Made by a program: the position numbers and the translations under genes | Assembly (NCBI RefSeq): GCF_027943255.1 | Contig: NC_072893.1 | Span: 18,684,001-18,748,000 of the forward strand | Reading direction: 5' to 3' | Source: Anastrepha obliqua | Lineage: Eukaryota > Arthropoda > Insecta > Diptera > Tephritidae | DNA: 64,000 nucleotides | Notes under the pieces: generated by a model | Seen by the model: only the letters and a program-made list of their open reading frames with translations | Told to the model about the DNA's origin: nothing | The model's database searches: none | In this document: positions 12,546 through 23,668 of the stretch, piece by piece | Numbering within the stretch: position 1 is the first letter of the stretch | How the letters are laid out: each line of letters starts with the position of its first letter

Positions 12546-12699
12546 ATAGTTCCTCTCTACACTGTAAGACTACTTTAAATGAAATAAAGGGTTTTCGAAT
12601 GAGAGGTGTTATTTTGATATTCAATACTATGCAAATGCTATTTTTATGATATTTAAATGATCGGATGTTTATTTCATTATAAAGAGGAATAATAATAAT

Positions 12700-13110
12700 A
12701 AAAGTGCCGTTAATAGTGCAAAATAAAATCAGGCAAATGACCACCACGACCACGCTTACAGGACAATATCCTTTTCATAAAATTTTCCATAACCGAATTG
12801 CAAAGTGGCTGCCCTATGTCCTCGATAGCCTCAGGAATTCCATCTTTGAGGTCTTGAATCGACCCTGAGCTGTTGGCGTAGACCTCCTCTTTCACGTGGC
12901 CCCAAAGAATAAAGTCACAAGGTGTTGTTAAATCACAAGATCTCGGTGGCCAATTGCAACCACCTCTTCGAGAGAAAACACGGTCCGGAGATTTTTCCCG
13001 TAAAAGATCAATGGTTTTGTTGCTTTTGTGGCACTTAGCGCCGTCTTGTTGAAAATAAACGTCAGATCAACACCATCCAATTTCGGCCATAAAAATCGTT
13101 AATCATCTCT
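12700..13110 (-). pseudogene. DD41D-type mariner transposase, C-terminal half
   Basis: The minus strand carries DVYFQQDGAKCHKSNKTIDL (second catalytic Asp block), then GCNWPPRSCDLTTPCDFILW (third block, 41-42 residues after the second), KEEVYANSSGSIQDLKDGIP and GRGGHLPDFILHY-stop. The whole stretch is in one frame from about 13050 to 12715. Upstream of the second Asp there is a frame break and the N-terminal half is gone. It is a lineage distinct from the copy at 23669-24953, judged by divergence. Confidence 0.85.
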
Positions 13111-13510
13111 CAACAGCGCAATCCATTCACCTGTAACACCTGTTATTGGAAAATCCTTTATATACGACAAAACTAATTTTGACCAAAAAAATAAAGGAAT
13201 AATAAAATATTTTTCAATAATATTTTCTTTAATTTTTTTAAGTTAAAGAAATAATAAAATTTTTTTAATAAAATTTTCTTTAATTTTTTTAATTTTCATA
13301 AATTTTTCATAAAATATAAATCAGTCTACAACAAATATCACGCAAATCAAAGTTTTAAGCTTTGTACCAAATTTATCAGAATATCACAAAAACTCATGAA
13401 AATTTAACATTTTAACCAGAATTTACACACAAAAAAAAGTATTAGAGTCCACTAAATTTTTGTATCACAAAGTGTAAGGTTGAAAAGGCTCATAATTTTA
13501 GTTCAGTTTT
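13111..13510. other. AT-rich filler with short duplications
   Basis: The segment AATAATAAAATTTTTTT.AATAA.ATTTTCTTTAATTTTTTTAA occurs twice in tandem near 13190-13290. Nothing coding is seen. Confidence 0.35.
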
Positions 13511-13519
13511 GATAATTTG

Positions 13520-13990
13520 TTTCCCTACGCAAGCTCACACTGTGCGGAACAGAGTGGATAAGCTAGAAACAACACCAGAGAAAAACGCCCCCACAAGGAA
13601 TTTGGAGGAACGAGAAAGTGGATATACTAGCCGAAGCAGACTGAAATCTTCCTGTAGCTTGCACGGCCGGTATACAACCACCTCTCCGCAAAAAACGACT
13701 AAATATAGATGCAGCAATGATTCAAGAGGCGAACTCAAGATGGGAAAGAACCAGCTCATGCTGGATCGCGAAAATTATGCTCTAAAGTCTACAAACTATG
13801 CATATTTTATCTCTTCCCCGGAAAGAGTGTAAACCTGTGGTGTGGGGAAAGTGACGGGACACTGTCTCACTCCATCGTAGCAGAATATGAAGCCAACGCG
13901 AGAGGAACTCTGGGGCAAATATTTTGCCGTTGCATTTGACAAAACACGAATAAACTGCTTAGGTTCTGCATCGTTTTCAGGCTTAGAAAG
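13520..13990 (+). pseudogene. possible LINE C-terminal remnant
   Basis: In one plus-strand frame EANSRWERTSSCWIAKIML recalls the W...W..C..AK block seen after RNase H in I/jockey-group LINEs, followed by KECKPVVWGK and a TGHC-like segment in another frame (GKVTGHCLTPS). Several stops and frameshifts interrupt it. A 107-codon frame at 13509-13832 in a different phase has no motif of its own. Confidence 0.4.
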
Positions 13991-14995
13991 CGTGGCAGGT
14001 TAAAAAATTAGCAAACCTACTTAAATCATTCAAGCTGTGTGCTAAAGACAAAATATAAAGTTCTTGAACTTTCTCCATACAAACACTTCGCATCACTATG
14101 GATCAATTTCTAGTCTATGTGCGATCTACAGGATCAGCCAAGTCTGGCCTAACTTGAACTTCTCCATATAAAAAAAGTCGTGAGTTCCTTCATTCTCATA
14201 GCATTTCCGAAACACTTTACAGGTGTAGTCCAACTTCTGACGCTCATCGTCTGTATGTAAGTATGTAAGTGTACACTTGATAAGTGATATCAATGTTTTT
14301 AGCTCTTCTTTTTCCTACTATTGGTCTCATCTACACACTTTTGGGCTCATTCGTAAATATCAGATATCGCATTGTGCTGTTTGCGGTACGTTTTGGCAAG
14401 ATAAAATCATGCGTTTGTATTTCAAATACTTTACTTGAGCCGCCTGAATGAATACCTTTTTGTGATTTTTCTTGTTTAGTCTGAATGGGTGACGGCGCAT
14501 GCTTGCCGCCAATGGTGCACGATTTGTATTTGTTTTTGCTTTGAATGCGCATGAAGTTGTGTATGCATGAATTTATTGCAGTGCGTCTTCAGGCACAAGC
14601 CGTACAAATATAAACAAAATATTTAATTTCACTAAGCTCAGGCGCGAAGGGAACAAATAAGTATCCATCTATCGGTAAAAGTACACTTTAGGCTCAAATT
14701 AAACTTTTTGAAATCTGAAATGAACACGAAAAATTAAGATAAGCACAAAATTGTTAGTGGAGTAGCAGAAATGCTGCTAAATTTATAAAAAAATATGCAC
14801 CTTAATGGAGGCAATTAAATGAAGTTTTAAATTGAGTTATCGACTTTGATGTTCACACTCGATTAAATTTACTCCATTAGCATTTGACAGCATTTGATGA
14901 TATTTTCATTTTGTTTTTAAGTAAATGGTGGAAAATTTAACCTTAAAATAAACTTTGTATTCTTCCAGGTGACCTCGACCATTTCTGCGTAGATG
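13991..14995. other. intergenic DNA, nothing recognised
   Basis: No paired termini and no motif-bearing frame are visible. Confidence 0.4.
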
Positions 14996-14999
14996 TGCA

Positions 15000-15665
15000 T
15001 ATTTTCCATTGGCCGTGGAGATCCTCAACTTCTTCCTACTTCTTGATTGGCGCGATAAACACTTTAACAACCCGTGCCAGTTGTTTCTTTCTCATGTTAA
15101 CTTGCGCCAGTTGGAAACCCCAAATGAAGACAATTCCTTCTCCACCTGATCTTTCCAACGCAGAGGAGGCCTTCCTCTTTCTCTGCTACTACCAGCTGGT
15201 CCCGCATCGAATACTTTCACAGCCGGAGCGTTTTGTATCCATTCGGCTGCCATGACCCGGCCAACGAAGCCGCTGGATCTTTCTTCGCTGCGCCATGTCT
15301 ATGTCGTCGTAAAGCTCATTGTTCCATCGCTTGCAATGTTCGCCGTCACCAATGCTCAAAGGTACATACAAAACTCTTCCGCAAAATCTTTCTCTCGAAC
15401 ACTCCAAGCGTCGCTTCATCGGATGTTGTCATCGTCCAAGCTTCTGCGCCATACGTTAGGACGGGCATGATGAGAGTCTTGTAGAGTGTTAGTTTTGTTC
15501 GTCGAGAGAGGACTTTACTGCTCAATTGCCTACTTAGTCCAAAGTAGCACTTGTTGGCAAGTGAGATTCTACGTTGGATTTCAAGACTGACATTGTTATC
15601 GGTGTTAATTCTGGTTCCTAAATAAACGAAGTCTCTTACAACCTCGATATCACTACCGTCAACAC
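15000..15665 (-). pseudogene. RTE-like LINE 3'-terminal ORF remnant
   Basis: Reading the minus strand, the segment around 15580 has NNVSLEIQRRI-type text, followed by CYFGLSRQLSSKVLS, TYGAEAW-like text, FERKILR, PLSIGDGEHCKRWNNELYDD and RRKIQRLRWPGHGSRMD. These blocks end the ORF of RTE-like LINEs that are usually described as transposon-derived F52C9.6-like proteins. The order is preserved but the frame is broken in several places. Related pieces occur at 54050-54600, 54640-54960 and 60110-60790. Confidence 0.82.
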
Positions 15666-16104
15666 GTGACGTGGGTGCCGATACGCGAGTGCGCCGACTG
15701 TTTGTTTTATGACTATATTTTTAAGATATTAAACTGTATGAAAATGCAAAAACAAAATATTTTTTTTTAATTCTGACTCCTAACCCCTTAAATAAACAGG
15801 AAACATAAAACAAAATGAAGTTTTGAAATGTGTGCAGTATTTGTAAGCCCTGCCGAGTGTCCTATGTGAGCGGAAAAGTAAATTTATAAAAAAAAATAAG
15901 TAAAAATCTGTAAAGTAGAAAAATGTTTTTTTTTACCCATTCGATCCAAGTACTCGTATGAGCACAAATCTACCAAGCACATTATTGGCTTAAGAATACA
16001 TTTTTTCTCTTCTGTCGCTCAATATTTCGTTTCGCATTATTTAATTCCTCACTTCCAGCGACAATTCCTCCTCCCCAGCTTAATAAAAATCAGCTTGGTA
16101 CTTA
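15666..16104. other. no recognised feature
   Basis: AT-rich DNA between the RTE remnant and the satellite array. No supported feature is visible. Confidence 0.4.
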
Positions 16105-17130
16105 TACCAGTTCTACCAGGTTCGCAGAAATGCCCTGGAAGCGACAGCAGAAACATTTTACCCCTATTTTAGCATCTTGCGCCTGAGCATAGGCTACATC
16201 TCCGTGGCAAAATTGTTCACATCAGGTACGCAGAAATGCACTGAAAGTTACAGCGGAAAAAAATTTCGGAGTAGGTTTGCACCCTGCGCCTGAGCATAGC
16301 ACCCAATGAAGAAATTTTTTACGCATCCTCAGCTCAACAAAAATTGATTTCGGCCATTCGGCCAGTTCTATCAGGATAGCAGAGATGCTTTGAAAGTGAC
16401 AGCGGAAAATGTTTCCCCAATATTTTTGCATCCTGCATCCTGACCATTGAACCAGATGTATCAGGTTCGCAGAAATGACCTGAAAGTAATAGCGGAAACA
16501 TTTTCCCCTATTTTAGCATCTTGCGCCTGAGCATAGGCTACATCTCCATGATAAAATTTTTCACATCAGTTTCCCAATATTTTTGCATCCTGCGCCTGTG
16601 TATAGGTTACACTCCCAATGAAGACATTTTTCATATCCGACGACATTCTTTTCCTCAGCTCAAACAAAATTGATTTCGGTAGTCAACTTCGGCCAGTTCT
16701 ACCAGGATAGCAGAAATACCCTGAATGTAACCGCGTACAATTTTTCACAATGTTTTACTTATCCTGCGCCTGAACATAGGCTACAGGGAATTTTTTTCAC
16801 ATCGCAAAAATGAATTTCAGTAGTAAACTTAGACCAGTTCTACGAGGCGCACAGAGATGTACAGTAGGGGGTGAGAAAAGTATTTCCTTCAATATTTTAC
16901 AACAAATAAACAGACGTTATATTTCGTTCATATTTCAAGTATTTCCTCTGAGGATGGGCTATATTACCATGGATACACATTTTGCGTGGAGTAGTTCGCG
17001 GATCCGATAAAATTCGATTATTCAATTGAATTTTGGTTCCAACTGTTCCACCTTAGACAAATTTAAGAGGCTTGCAGAAATGGAACACTCAGGCACTGGT
17101 GGAAATAGTTTTTTCTATATATTCGAGTGG
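16105..17130. repeat. degenerate complex satellite array
   Basis: At least six or seven irregular copies of one unit are present. The anchor CCAGTTCTACCAGGTTCGCA followed by GAAATGCCCTGAAAGTGACA appears at about 16109, 16213, 16362, 16452, 16692 and 16831, with a weak copy near 17060. Between anchors come CGGAAACATTTTCCCC, the TTTTGCATCCTGCGCCTGAG block, CATAGGCTACATCTCC and TTTTTCACATC, plus an optional CTCAGCTCAACAAAAATTG block. Spacings vary from about 90 to 240 bp because blocks are lost or gained. No open frame runs through the units, so a protein repeat is unlikely. Confidence 0.75.
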
Positions 17131-17640
17131 GCTTGACTTGAGCTTTCACTAAAATTTTGTGTTTTAGAACATCATCTGCAGCAGCTCAGCGGTTTGCCAA
17201 CAATCGATTTTTGTACTCACCGCACATTCCTGCATGCACTTCCTGCTTTCGTTTGATATCCGTCTAACAGGCGGTTTGCCGAGATTTCCTATTATTTTTT
17301 CTGTTTCTATTATCACTATTTTTTGCTTACCAAATAAGATCCATAAGAAAAAAACACGTCATTTTTTTAGTACTGAAATTCAGTTGTTCTTCTTTATTCA
17401 AATGTTCGACTTTCATAATAATTAACTTAATAGTATTTAATTATAAATGTGTGTGTGTGTATATTTAAAATGTATTTACTCATTACTGCCATAAGTTCTG
17501 TTACAAGATTTCCAAAGCAATAGGCTCATTTTTAATTGAACGTTCACGTCATTCCATTCTTTGACACAAATTTTGCAAATAAATGTTAAAAAAACATCAA
17601 TTCAGCTCAGTTTAAAAATTCTATGGCTGTAAAAATATGC
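17131..17640. other. no recognised feature
   Basis: AT-rich DNA with a short TG run at about 17448-17460. No supported gene is seen. Confidence 0.4.
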
Positions 17641-18105
17641 TCTTTACCTTGGAAGGGGTCAAAAAATGGCAAAGTCTATGCAACAGTAAGGCATGAGGTT
17701 GTCATCCAGGATAGGCCATCGTATGTACGTCGTGGTTTGGTGGTTAGTATCCCATAAAGGCGTCACTTACTCAACTACATTTTTGAGAAAAGAAAATAAA
17801 AACTGCAGCAAAAGTGTACCCAGAAGATACCCTGAAAGGTGTGGTGCAGCATTTAACAGGAACCCTGCCATAATTGATAATTTTAGGTATTTCAGCAAAC
17901 ATCTAATCAAGCTAAAACATTCAAAGAACGGTTACAGCAGAGTATTTCAGCTGTCATTTCTGAGGAATTTTGGCCCTGGAAAATTTTGGACTTAAATTAT
18001 CAGAACTACAAATTTCTGAGGAATATTCGCCCGGAATCATGGTGTATGGCCTGCCAATTTTGTCGCTGAAATTTGGAAAGGCTCAAGCGAGCACTAATAG
18101 CAACA
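17640..18105 (+). pseudogene. Tc1/mariner-superfamily transposase relic
   Basis: YVVVWWLVSHKGVTYSTTFL resembles the MVWWGVSYNGVTKLHFC block of a widespread arthropod maT/Tc1-type transposase. In the next frame VYPEDTLKGVVQHLTGTL corresponds to the following ETVLxxVVxPLN block. Further along, NLERLKRALI matches the C-terminal NLESLKxAL block. Frameshifts separate these blocks and the QQD and SPDL motifs are unrecognisable. The relic ends where the CAA-tailed retroposon begins. Confidence 0.6.
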
Positions 18106-18109
18106 ACAG

Positions 18110-18218
18110 CGGCATGCTCGAACCCAGAACCAACGTTCCCGGATTTATATCCATCTAAGGACTGTCACTCCATCAGCGTTCCCCGTGCATGTATGCATCT
18201 ATGCTACAACAACAACAA
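18110..18218 (+). repeat. CAA-tailed structured retroposon (copy 1)
   Basis: The copy matches the family seen at 25063-25183 and 40345-40476: CCCGGATTTATATCC, AAGGACTGTCACT, the block CCCCGTGCATGTATG, then GCTACAACAACAACAAC. The 5' part is shorter than in copy 2. The CAA tail is immediately followed by the MITE-like sequence at 18219 onward, so any target duplication on that side is obscured. Confidence 0.7.
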
Positions 18219-18420
18219 CCCTTTAACTCTCCGTTGGACACAACAACCCTTTAACTCTCCGTTGGACACCTTTTTTAAAACCTTAGGTTGGGCACCTGGG
18301 TATGGCCCTTTTCGTCGTGCTCGAGGAACCTTTTTAAAAGGTTATATCCCTAAATCGATCGTTCCCACGGCTGTCGGTTCTACATTATTTCTGATACAAA
18401 AACAACAAAAACAACTATTT
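18213..18420 (+). mobile_element. TTAA-type MITE fragment with a 28-bp tandem duplication
   Basis: The terminal motif CTCCGTTGGACACC and the following text (ACCTTTTTT, GGTTGGGCACC, CCCTTTTCGTCGTGCTCG, TTTTAAAAGGTTATA, AAATCGATCG) parallel the MITE at 50761-50990. The junction is duplicated: the 28-bp segment 18213-18240 is repeated exactly at 18241-18268 and includes part of the neighbouring CAA tail. The distal inverted end is not found. Confidence 0.6.
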
Positions 18421-18984
18421 AAGTGCCTCTGCAAACGCCGTGTTCATACAGGAAAACTTTTATTGCTTCAACTTTGCGAATTCCCTCTTGGTGTTGTCCG
18501 TGCCGTTCACACGGGGCAACTCCATGGCTTGCAGTTGTTTTAGTTTTTCATCTACAGCCAACAGCAATGTTGAGAAAAATGAAAGCACAAAGCACAAGCA
18601 CCTCAGTGCACCTCACCTTCCTTTATCTTCCCCTCCCCCACAGATTACGAGTTGCTTCAACAAAATTTGCCCTATGTGATTACGGTCTAAGGCAAAAGGT
18701 GAACATTTTGAATGATTTTGAATAATTTTTTATGGTGTCGCATTTTACATTGCATTGCCAAATTTTCATGTTCTTTTCTCAAGCCTTTCTTTTCTTATGT
18801 TCTTTTCTCAATCTGTTGCATTGTTTGGTCAGACGAATATGTAGCTTTGTCTAGCCTCTACAAAAGTGAGGTTGCGTCTGGTCCAGCTGAATTTAGGTTA
18901 GATTATGGTGGTAGTCGGTCTGTACGATCAACTCACTTAAACTTTACAGGTCCGTTGTGATGCCAGTGTCCGCCATGGGGCCCT

Positions 18985-19612
18985 CATTTATTTTGATTTA
19001 TTTTTCTTTATTTTTTTATTCTTTACTTATTTTTTATTTGTTATTTACTTTTTATTTGCTATATATTTTTTCTTTTTACTTATTTTTTTTTTATTATTTT
19101 TTTAATTTTTTTGTTATTATTCTTTTATTTATTTTTTATTTATTTTTTCCTTTATTTTTTATTTATATTTGTTATTTTATTATTATTTTTTCTTTATTTT
19201 ACATTTTTTTATTTGTTATTTATTTTTTCTTTTTCTTTTTATTTATATTTATTTTTTTATTATTATTTTTTTTATTTTCTTTTTTATTCTTTTTTTATTT
19301 TTATTTATTTTTTATTTGTTGTTATTTTTTCTTTTTACTTTTTTTATTATAATTTTTTTAATTTTTGTTTATTATGTTTTTATTTATTTTTTGTTTGTTA
19401 TTTATTTTTTTCTTTTTACTTTTTTATTTATATTTATATTTATTATTATTATTTTTATTTTTTTTATTATTCTTTTTTTATTTTTTTTTTTTATTTCTTT
19501 TTTTTATTTATTTTTTTTTTTCCTTTTTTATTTATATTTATTTTTGTATCACTATATTTTTCTTTTTATTTTTTTTTTTATTATAATTTTTTATTTTTTT
19601 ATTGATATTATT
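18985..19612 (+). repeat. 630-bp strand-asymmetric T-rich tract
   Basis: Nearly every base is T with isolated A and rare C or G, in patterns such as TTTATTTTTTATTTATT. All long frames here encode only Phe/Leu/Ile/Tyr/Ser and are artefacts of composition. The left flank (18890-18965) contains GGTCCGTTGTGATGCCAGTG and the right flank (19613-19700) a GC-richer block, suggesting the tract may be the expanded tail or interior of an unidentified retroelement. Confidence 0.8.
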
Positions 19613-19759
19613 TCATTCTGGGTTGGTGTCTACTGGTTGGTATTACACTTTGATACGACGCGTGCCGAGCTTCAGCAACCTGGCTGGGTACCCAGATTTA
19701 AAAAAACGTCCAGCCGCACACGGAGTGCACCGGCCACCTGACCTCCTCCTATACTATCT

Positions 19760-21535
19760 ACCCTTACTTGTACACACGAACCAGCTAAATTGAAGTTCAT
19801 GAAAATAATTGTGCGTAAATTTCAATACTAACAAACAAATAAAAAATGAATGCAAGTCGTTCTAAGAGCGAACGCTCCTTAAATTTGAAAAATCGGTCCA
19901 CTTCAATTTGCTGTGTTGTAACAAAACTTATGGCACTTCTAAGTATCTACCCTCCTTTTAACAACAAAATAGCAGATCTCATTTTCACGCACTCTGCCGT
20001 GAGTTCCCGACAGACAACCCATTTTTTTTTTCTTGTTATCTCCACGCTTTCCACTAAATTTAACTGTATTGCTTGCTTTTGAGTCTTCATTTTTATATAT
20101 TTATTTGTATGTCAAATAATTAAAATTATAACTAGAAAAGTAAAATAAAAATTTAATTATAGTAAATATAATATTTAAAAAGCGCTTATAAACTATAGCG
20201 AAAAAACTTGTGCTTACATAGTATACAGTAAAGAATACATTGTAAATTTCTATAAAAAAATTAGTCGAATTCCTCGTTTCGTATTAACATTCTAGTACCG
20301 AATTGTTTTTTTGCATTGAAAAAAAAAAAATCAAAAAATTGTGCTAAAATTAAATATGTAACTAATTTTTTATTATTAAATTATCAAAAAAGGTATGCTA
20401 AATGAAATCGCTTACATTTACGAGCAAAAAAAATGTTTTTTTTTTTTTTCAAAACAAAAAATGCATTAAATTAAATTAAAAGTATAATTTTCGTGTAGTA
20501 TACGCACTTTTGCATAAGCAGTATTTTTGTTTTTGTAGAAGCAGTATTCGTTTCTCTGTCAAAGTGTGTTTAAACGTTATTTGCGCTATTTAACCGTTAT
20601 TGGCGCTGCTTGTTTAGATTTATTGTTGTTATTATTATTATTGTTTATTTTTCACTATCCTCTCTCAATGTCTTTAAAGTTTACGCTCTATACTTGAACT
20701 TCCCCTCATCAACATTCTTCCCGCCTGTGCGCCCGTCTGACATGCATTTTTGCATGCACCCATAAATTGCTAGCAGTATCAATTAAATTCATAAATTTCT
20801 TAAACAATGATCACAACTCTTATTAAATATTTGTATAAAAAAATTGAATTCTCATTTATGATAGTGCTTTCAACTTCTCGTTTGTTTGTTTGTTTGTTGT
20901 CTGTTTGATTTAAGTGTTTGTGTGTATATGAAAATATGTGTGGCTTTCTCTCACAAACAGTATACATATGTATGTGTTTTTACCTATGTATGTATTGTTG
21001 TTTCTACATTTTTACAAAAATACATTTTGTCATCACTTTTGTATTTATTTTCCGGTTTTTATCTTCATTAGCAAAAAACTAACAGATTCATAAGATTCTT
21101 TTCCTTTTACTCCTATAATTAATTTCTATTTATTATTATTATTATTTTGTTTTTTTGTGTAAAAATCTTTTCTTTTTTTGATAAAATTTTTTCATTGTAA
21201 AAATGCTTGAACTATTTGTATGATTTGTCTCTTTTACTTTAGAATGTTAACTTTACAATTTTTCGATTTGTAGGCAATTTGAATGGAGTGTTGTTGTTAC
21301 ATATTCATAGTCGATATTTTGTAGACTTTGCTGTTTCGTCTTTTTTTTTTTGCTTTTGTATAGAATTAAAATTATATAATTACTTCTTATTGCTTAAAAT
21401 ATTTATTTGTATACAAAAAGACAAATATCAGAAATTCGCAATTTCACAAAATTTAAACAAGAATTGGCGTGTCACAAAATCCGTTTCGTCTTCACTTCGT
21501 GCATAGCACTTAAAATGCATATTACTCAAATAAGA
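19760..21535. other. AT-rich intergenic DNA, nothing recognised
   Basis: Homopolymer runs and a TTTG microsatellite (about 20880-20896) are the only visible structure. Short frames have no motifs. Confidence 0.45.
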
Positions 21536-21539
21536 CAAC

Positions 21540-21735
21540 AAGTGTTTGCCAATAGCGGTCCTCTCTCAGCAGACAATGGCAAGCTGTTGAGAGTATTTGA
21601 GAGTGAGAGAAATCCTCACAAACAGAATGAACTGTTATTCGGAGGGGACATAAAACTGTTAGCCGCTCCACTTGTGCAAAACATCATTAGGCACACCACA
21701 AATAGGAGAAGGCTCTAAGCGCCAATTATACACCT
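21540..21735 (+). repeat. tRNA-derived SINE, partial copy
   Basis: Body blocks AATAGCGGTCCTCTCTC, GACAATGGCAAGC, a GGACATAAAACTGTTAGCC block, and the end CACACCACAAATAGGAGAAG followed by GCGCCAATTATACACC occur in SINE order. The middle is shortened and the tRNA-like head is not recognisable. Confidence 0.75.
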
Positions 21736-21739
21736 ACAT

Positions 21740-22210
21740 ATATATACATACATATATCATAAGGCGAAAAAAAAATTCGCAGATTTCTGTGACACGCCAA
21801 TTTTTGTCTGGTTTGCGGTCCAGGAATCTCATTGTGCTTGTGTGTATACAAAAAACTCGAAATTGTTTGTGTGTCTGTATAGGCTATTTATTATTTTAAG
21901 TGTGCGCTTGTATATTTGTGTATCGTTTGTTGTTGTTGTTTTTTTCTTCTTTTTTTCTTGTTGTTGTAGATATGTATGTAGTTTGTATGTGGCATTCATG
22001 TATGTTTGTATGTATGTATAAGTGCTGGAGGATGCTGAAACATCTTAGTTTAGTATTCAGTGGCACTGACGTTGCGATTCGCAAGAGAAAAGTGGCTGTA
22101 ATGAGAAGAAGGTAAATTGCAATTAGCTACGGAATTGAACAGTTACATATGAAGGATGCTTTGAAAAATAGTGTTTGTTTTCTTAATAATGTAATACTAA
22201 TAATAATAAT
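21740..22210. other. low-complexity DNA
   Basis: TATA/CATA and TGTA microsatellite-like sequence with TTG runs (21925-21968). No gene is supported. Confidence 0.4.
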
Positions 22211-22213
22211 GTA

Positions 22214-23090
22214 ATGGAAGAACATGAAACGTACAAATATCTTGGTCTCAAACAAAGTACAAAAATAGACCATTCCTCTTGTTGCGAAAGGTCACTTTGG
22301 CAACCCATTTCGCATTTTCTTATCTCTCCGTTTTTCTCTCATTCATCAATAAGCACCTGTCAAATAGTAGCAAATTTAGTTCCTTTCTATTTCGCCGTTG
22401 ACGAAAGCGCATGGGCGCCGCCAAACAAAAGTGTAAGATAAAAAATGTCTATTAATTTTGATATTGAATTGTAAATTCATTGAGAAATTCATTGAGCTCA
22501 ACAAAGTTTTCAGCTTTCGATTAACAAACGCAGCTTTACTTACTGCTTAGGAGCTTAGGAAAAAGATTTTAACTTCGCCTCACACTGCCGTCATCAACAC
22601 CGCTATTAAAAACCAACTTTCACTGCAATACAAAAAATGCCTTGACCAGATACTTCAGACACAACTAAATTTCAAGAATCTCTATAAAGCAAGCAACACC
22701 TATGCCATACCAATGATCACACACTCCTTTGGAATAATAAACTGAACAAAAACTGATATTGACAACCTGGAAAGAACAACAAGAGAGCAGCTCACCAATT
22801 ATAGAAAACTTCACCCCAACTCATGCACGCAAAGACCTAAAATACCAAGACTAGAAGGAGAAAGATAATTCATTGACATCCAAAGCTTTTACAATAACAA
22901 AATCTCAAAATTAAGACAATTTCTCTACACCCACATATCCGATCTACAAAACACTGAAATTACAATCACCTAAACAACAGTTGAAGAAAAGAGACCTGCG
23001 TGAGCACAGAAACAGTTCTATGGAAAACACTTACACCTTATGGAAGACCCAAATATTGACAAAATTAAAATTATTAAATATTAAATAATT
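22214..23090 (+). pseudogene. non-LTR retrotransposon RT C-terminal remnant, interrupted
   Basis: HETYKYLGLKQSTKIDH (22220-22275) matches the KYLG block after the RT palm in several LINE clades. After about 300 bases of unrelated sequence, the text resumes as LNFKNLYKASNTYAIPMITH, SFGIIN, DIDNLERTTREQLTNYRKLH, PKIPRLEGER and FIDIQSFYNNKISKLRQF, the downstream thumb/connection region (usually INTYAIPVLTYSFGIIKW). Stops occur at 22744 and 22867 or near them. The 22280-22560 segment between the blocks may be an insertion. The clade is uncertain. Confidence 0.7.
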
Positions 23091-23094
23091 AGGT

Positions 23095-23390
23095 TATTGG
23101 GTAAAGGTCGGTTCGAATCTCGGTGAAAGATCAAAAATTAAGAAAAAATTTTTTCTATAATAATAGCGGTCGGCCCTCGGCGGGCAATGGCAAACCTCCG
23201 AATGTATTTCTGCCATGGAAAAGCTCCTCATAAAAAATATCTGCCGTTCGGAGTCGGCTTGAAACTTTAGGTCGGTCACTCCATTTGTAGAACAACATCA
23301 AGACGCACACCACAAATAGGAGGAGGAGCTCGGCCAAACACCGAGAAAGGGTGTACGCGCCAATTATATATACACCCATATGTATATATA
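23095..23390 (+). repeat. tRNA-derived SINE, nearly complete body with intact B box
   Basis: The RNA polymerase III B box GGTTCGAATCT at 23110-23120 is a perfect match to the tRNA T-arm consensus. The body then follows in full: ATAGCGGTCGGCCCTCGGC, GGCAATGGCAAACCTCCG, CTGCCATGGAAAAGCTCC, CTGCCGTTCGGAGTCGGC, TCCATTTGTAGAACAACATC, GGAGGAGGAGCTCGGCC, and the end CGCGCCAATTATATATAC leading into a TA microsatellite. The A-box part of the head is truncated or degraded. Confidence 0.85.
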
Positions 23391-23668
23391 TATATTTAGA
23401 CTCTATTAATGTTTTTTAATAAAAGTTTAATTCGTTATACAACAAAAACCATATACATCGATTTTTCATACTTTCTGCAAAATTTTTATAATTTTCTACA
23501 AAATTTCAAATTTGTAGTCAGTTTTTTAGAATAATTTTTGCTATGCAGTTTTATAGACAATTAAAGTTTTGTGTAATAAAGTGTAAGTTGCAAGTGGCTA
23601 TGAAAAACTCTTGATTTTTGACAATTTTTTTTGCTCAGAGTGCCGCGCATTTTCTTACACTCAAAGTA

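Noticed and set aside
18957..19741. Overlapping long frames encoding Phe/Leu/Ile/Tyr-rich proteins (131-190 codons)
   Set aside because: They lie in the T-rich tract; every T-rich frame translates to such hydrophobic strings. No start context, codon pattern or domain supports them.
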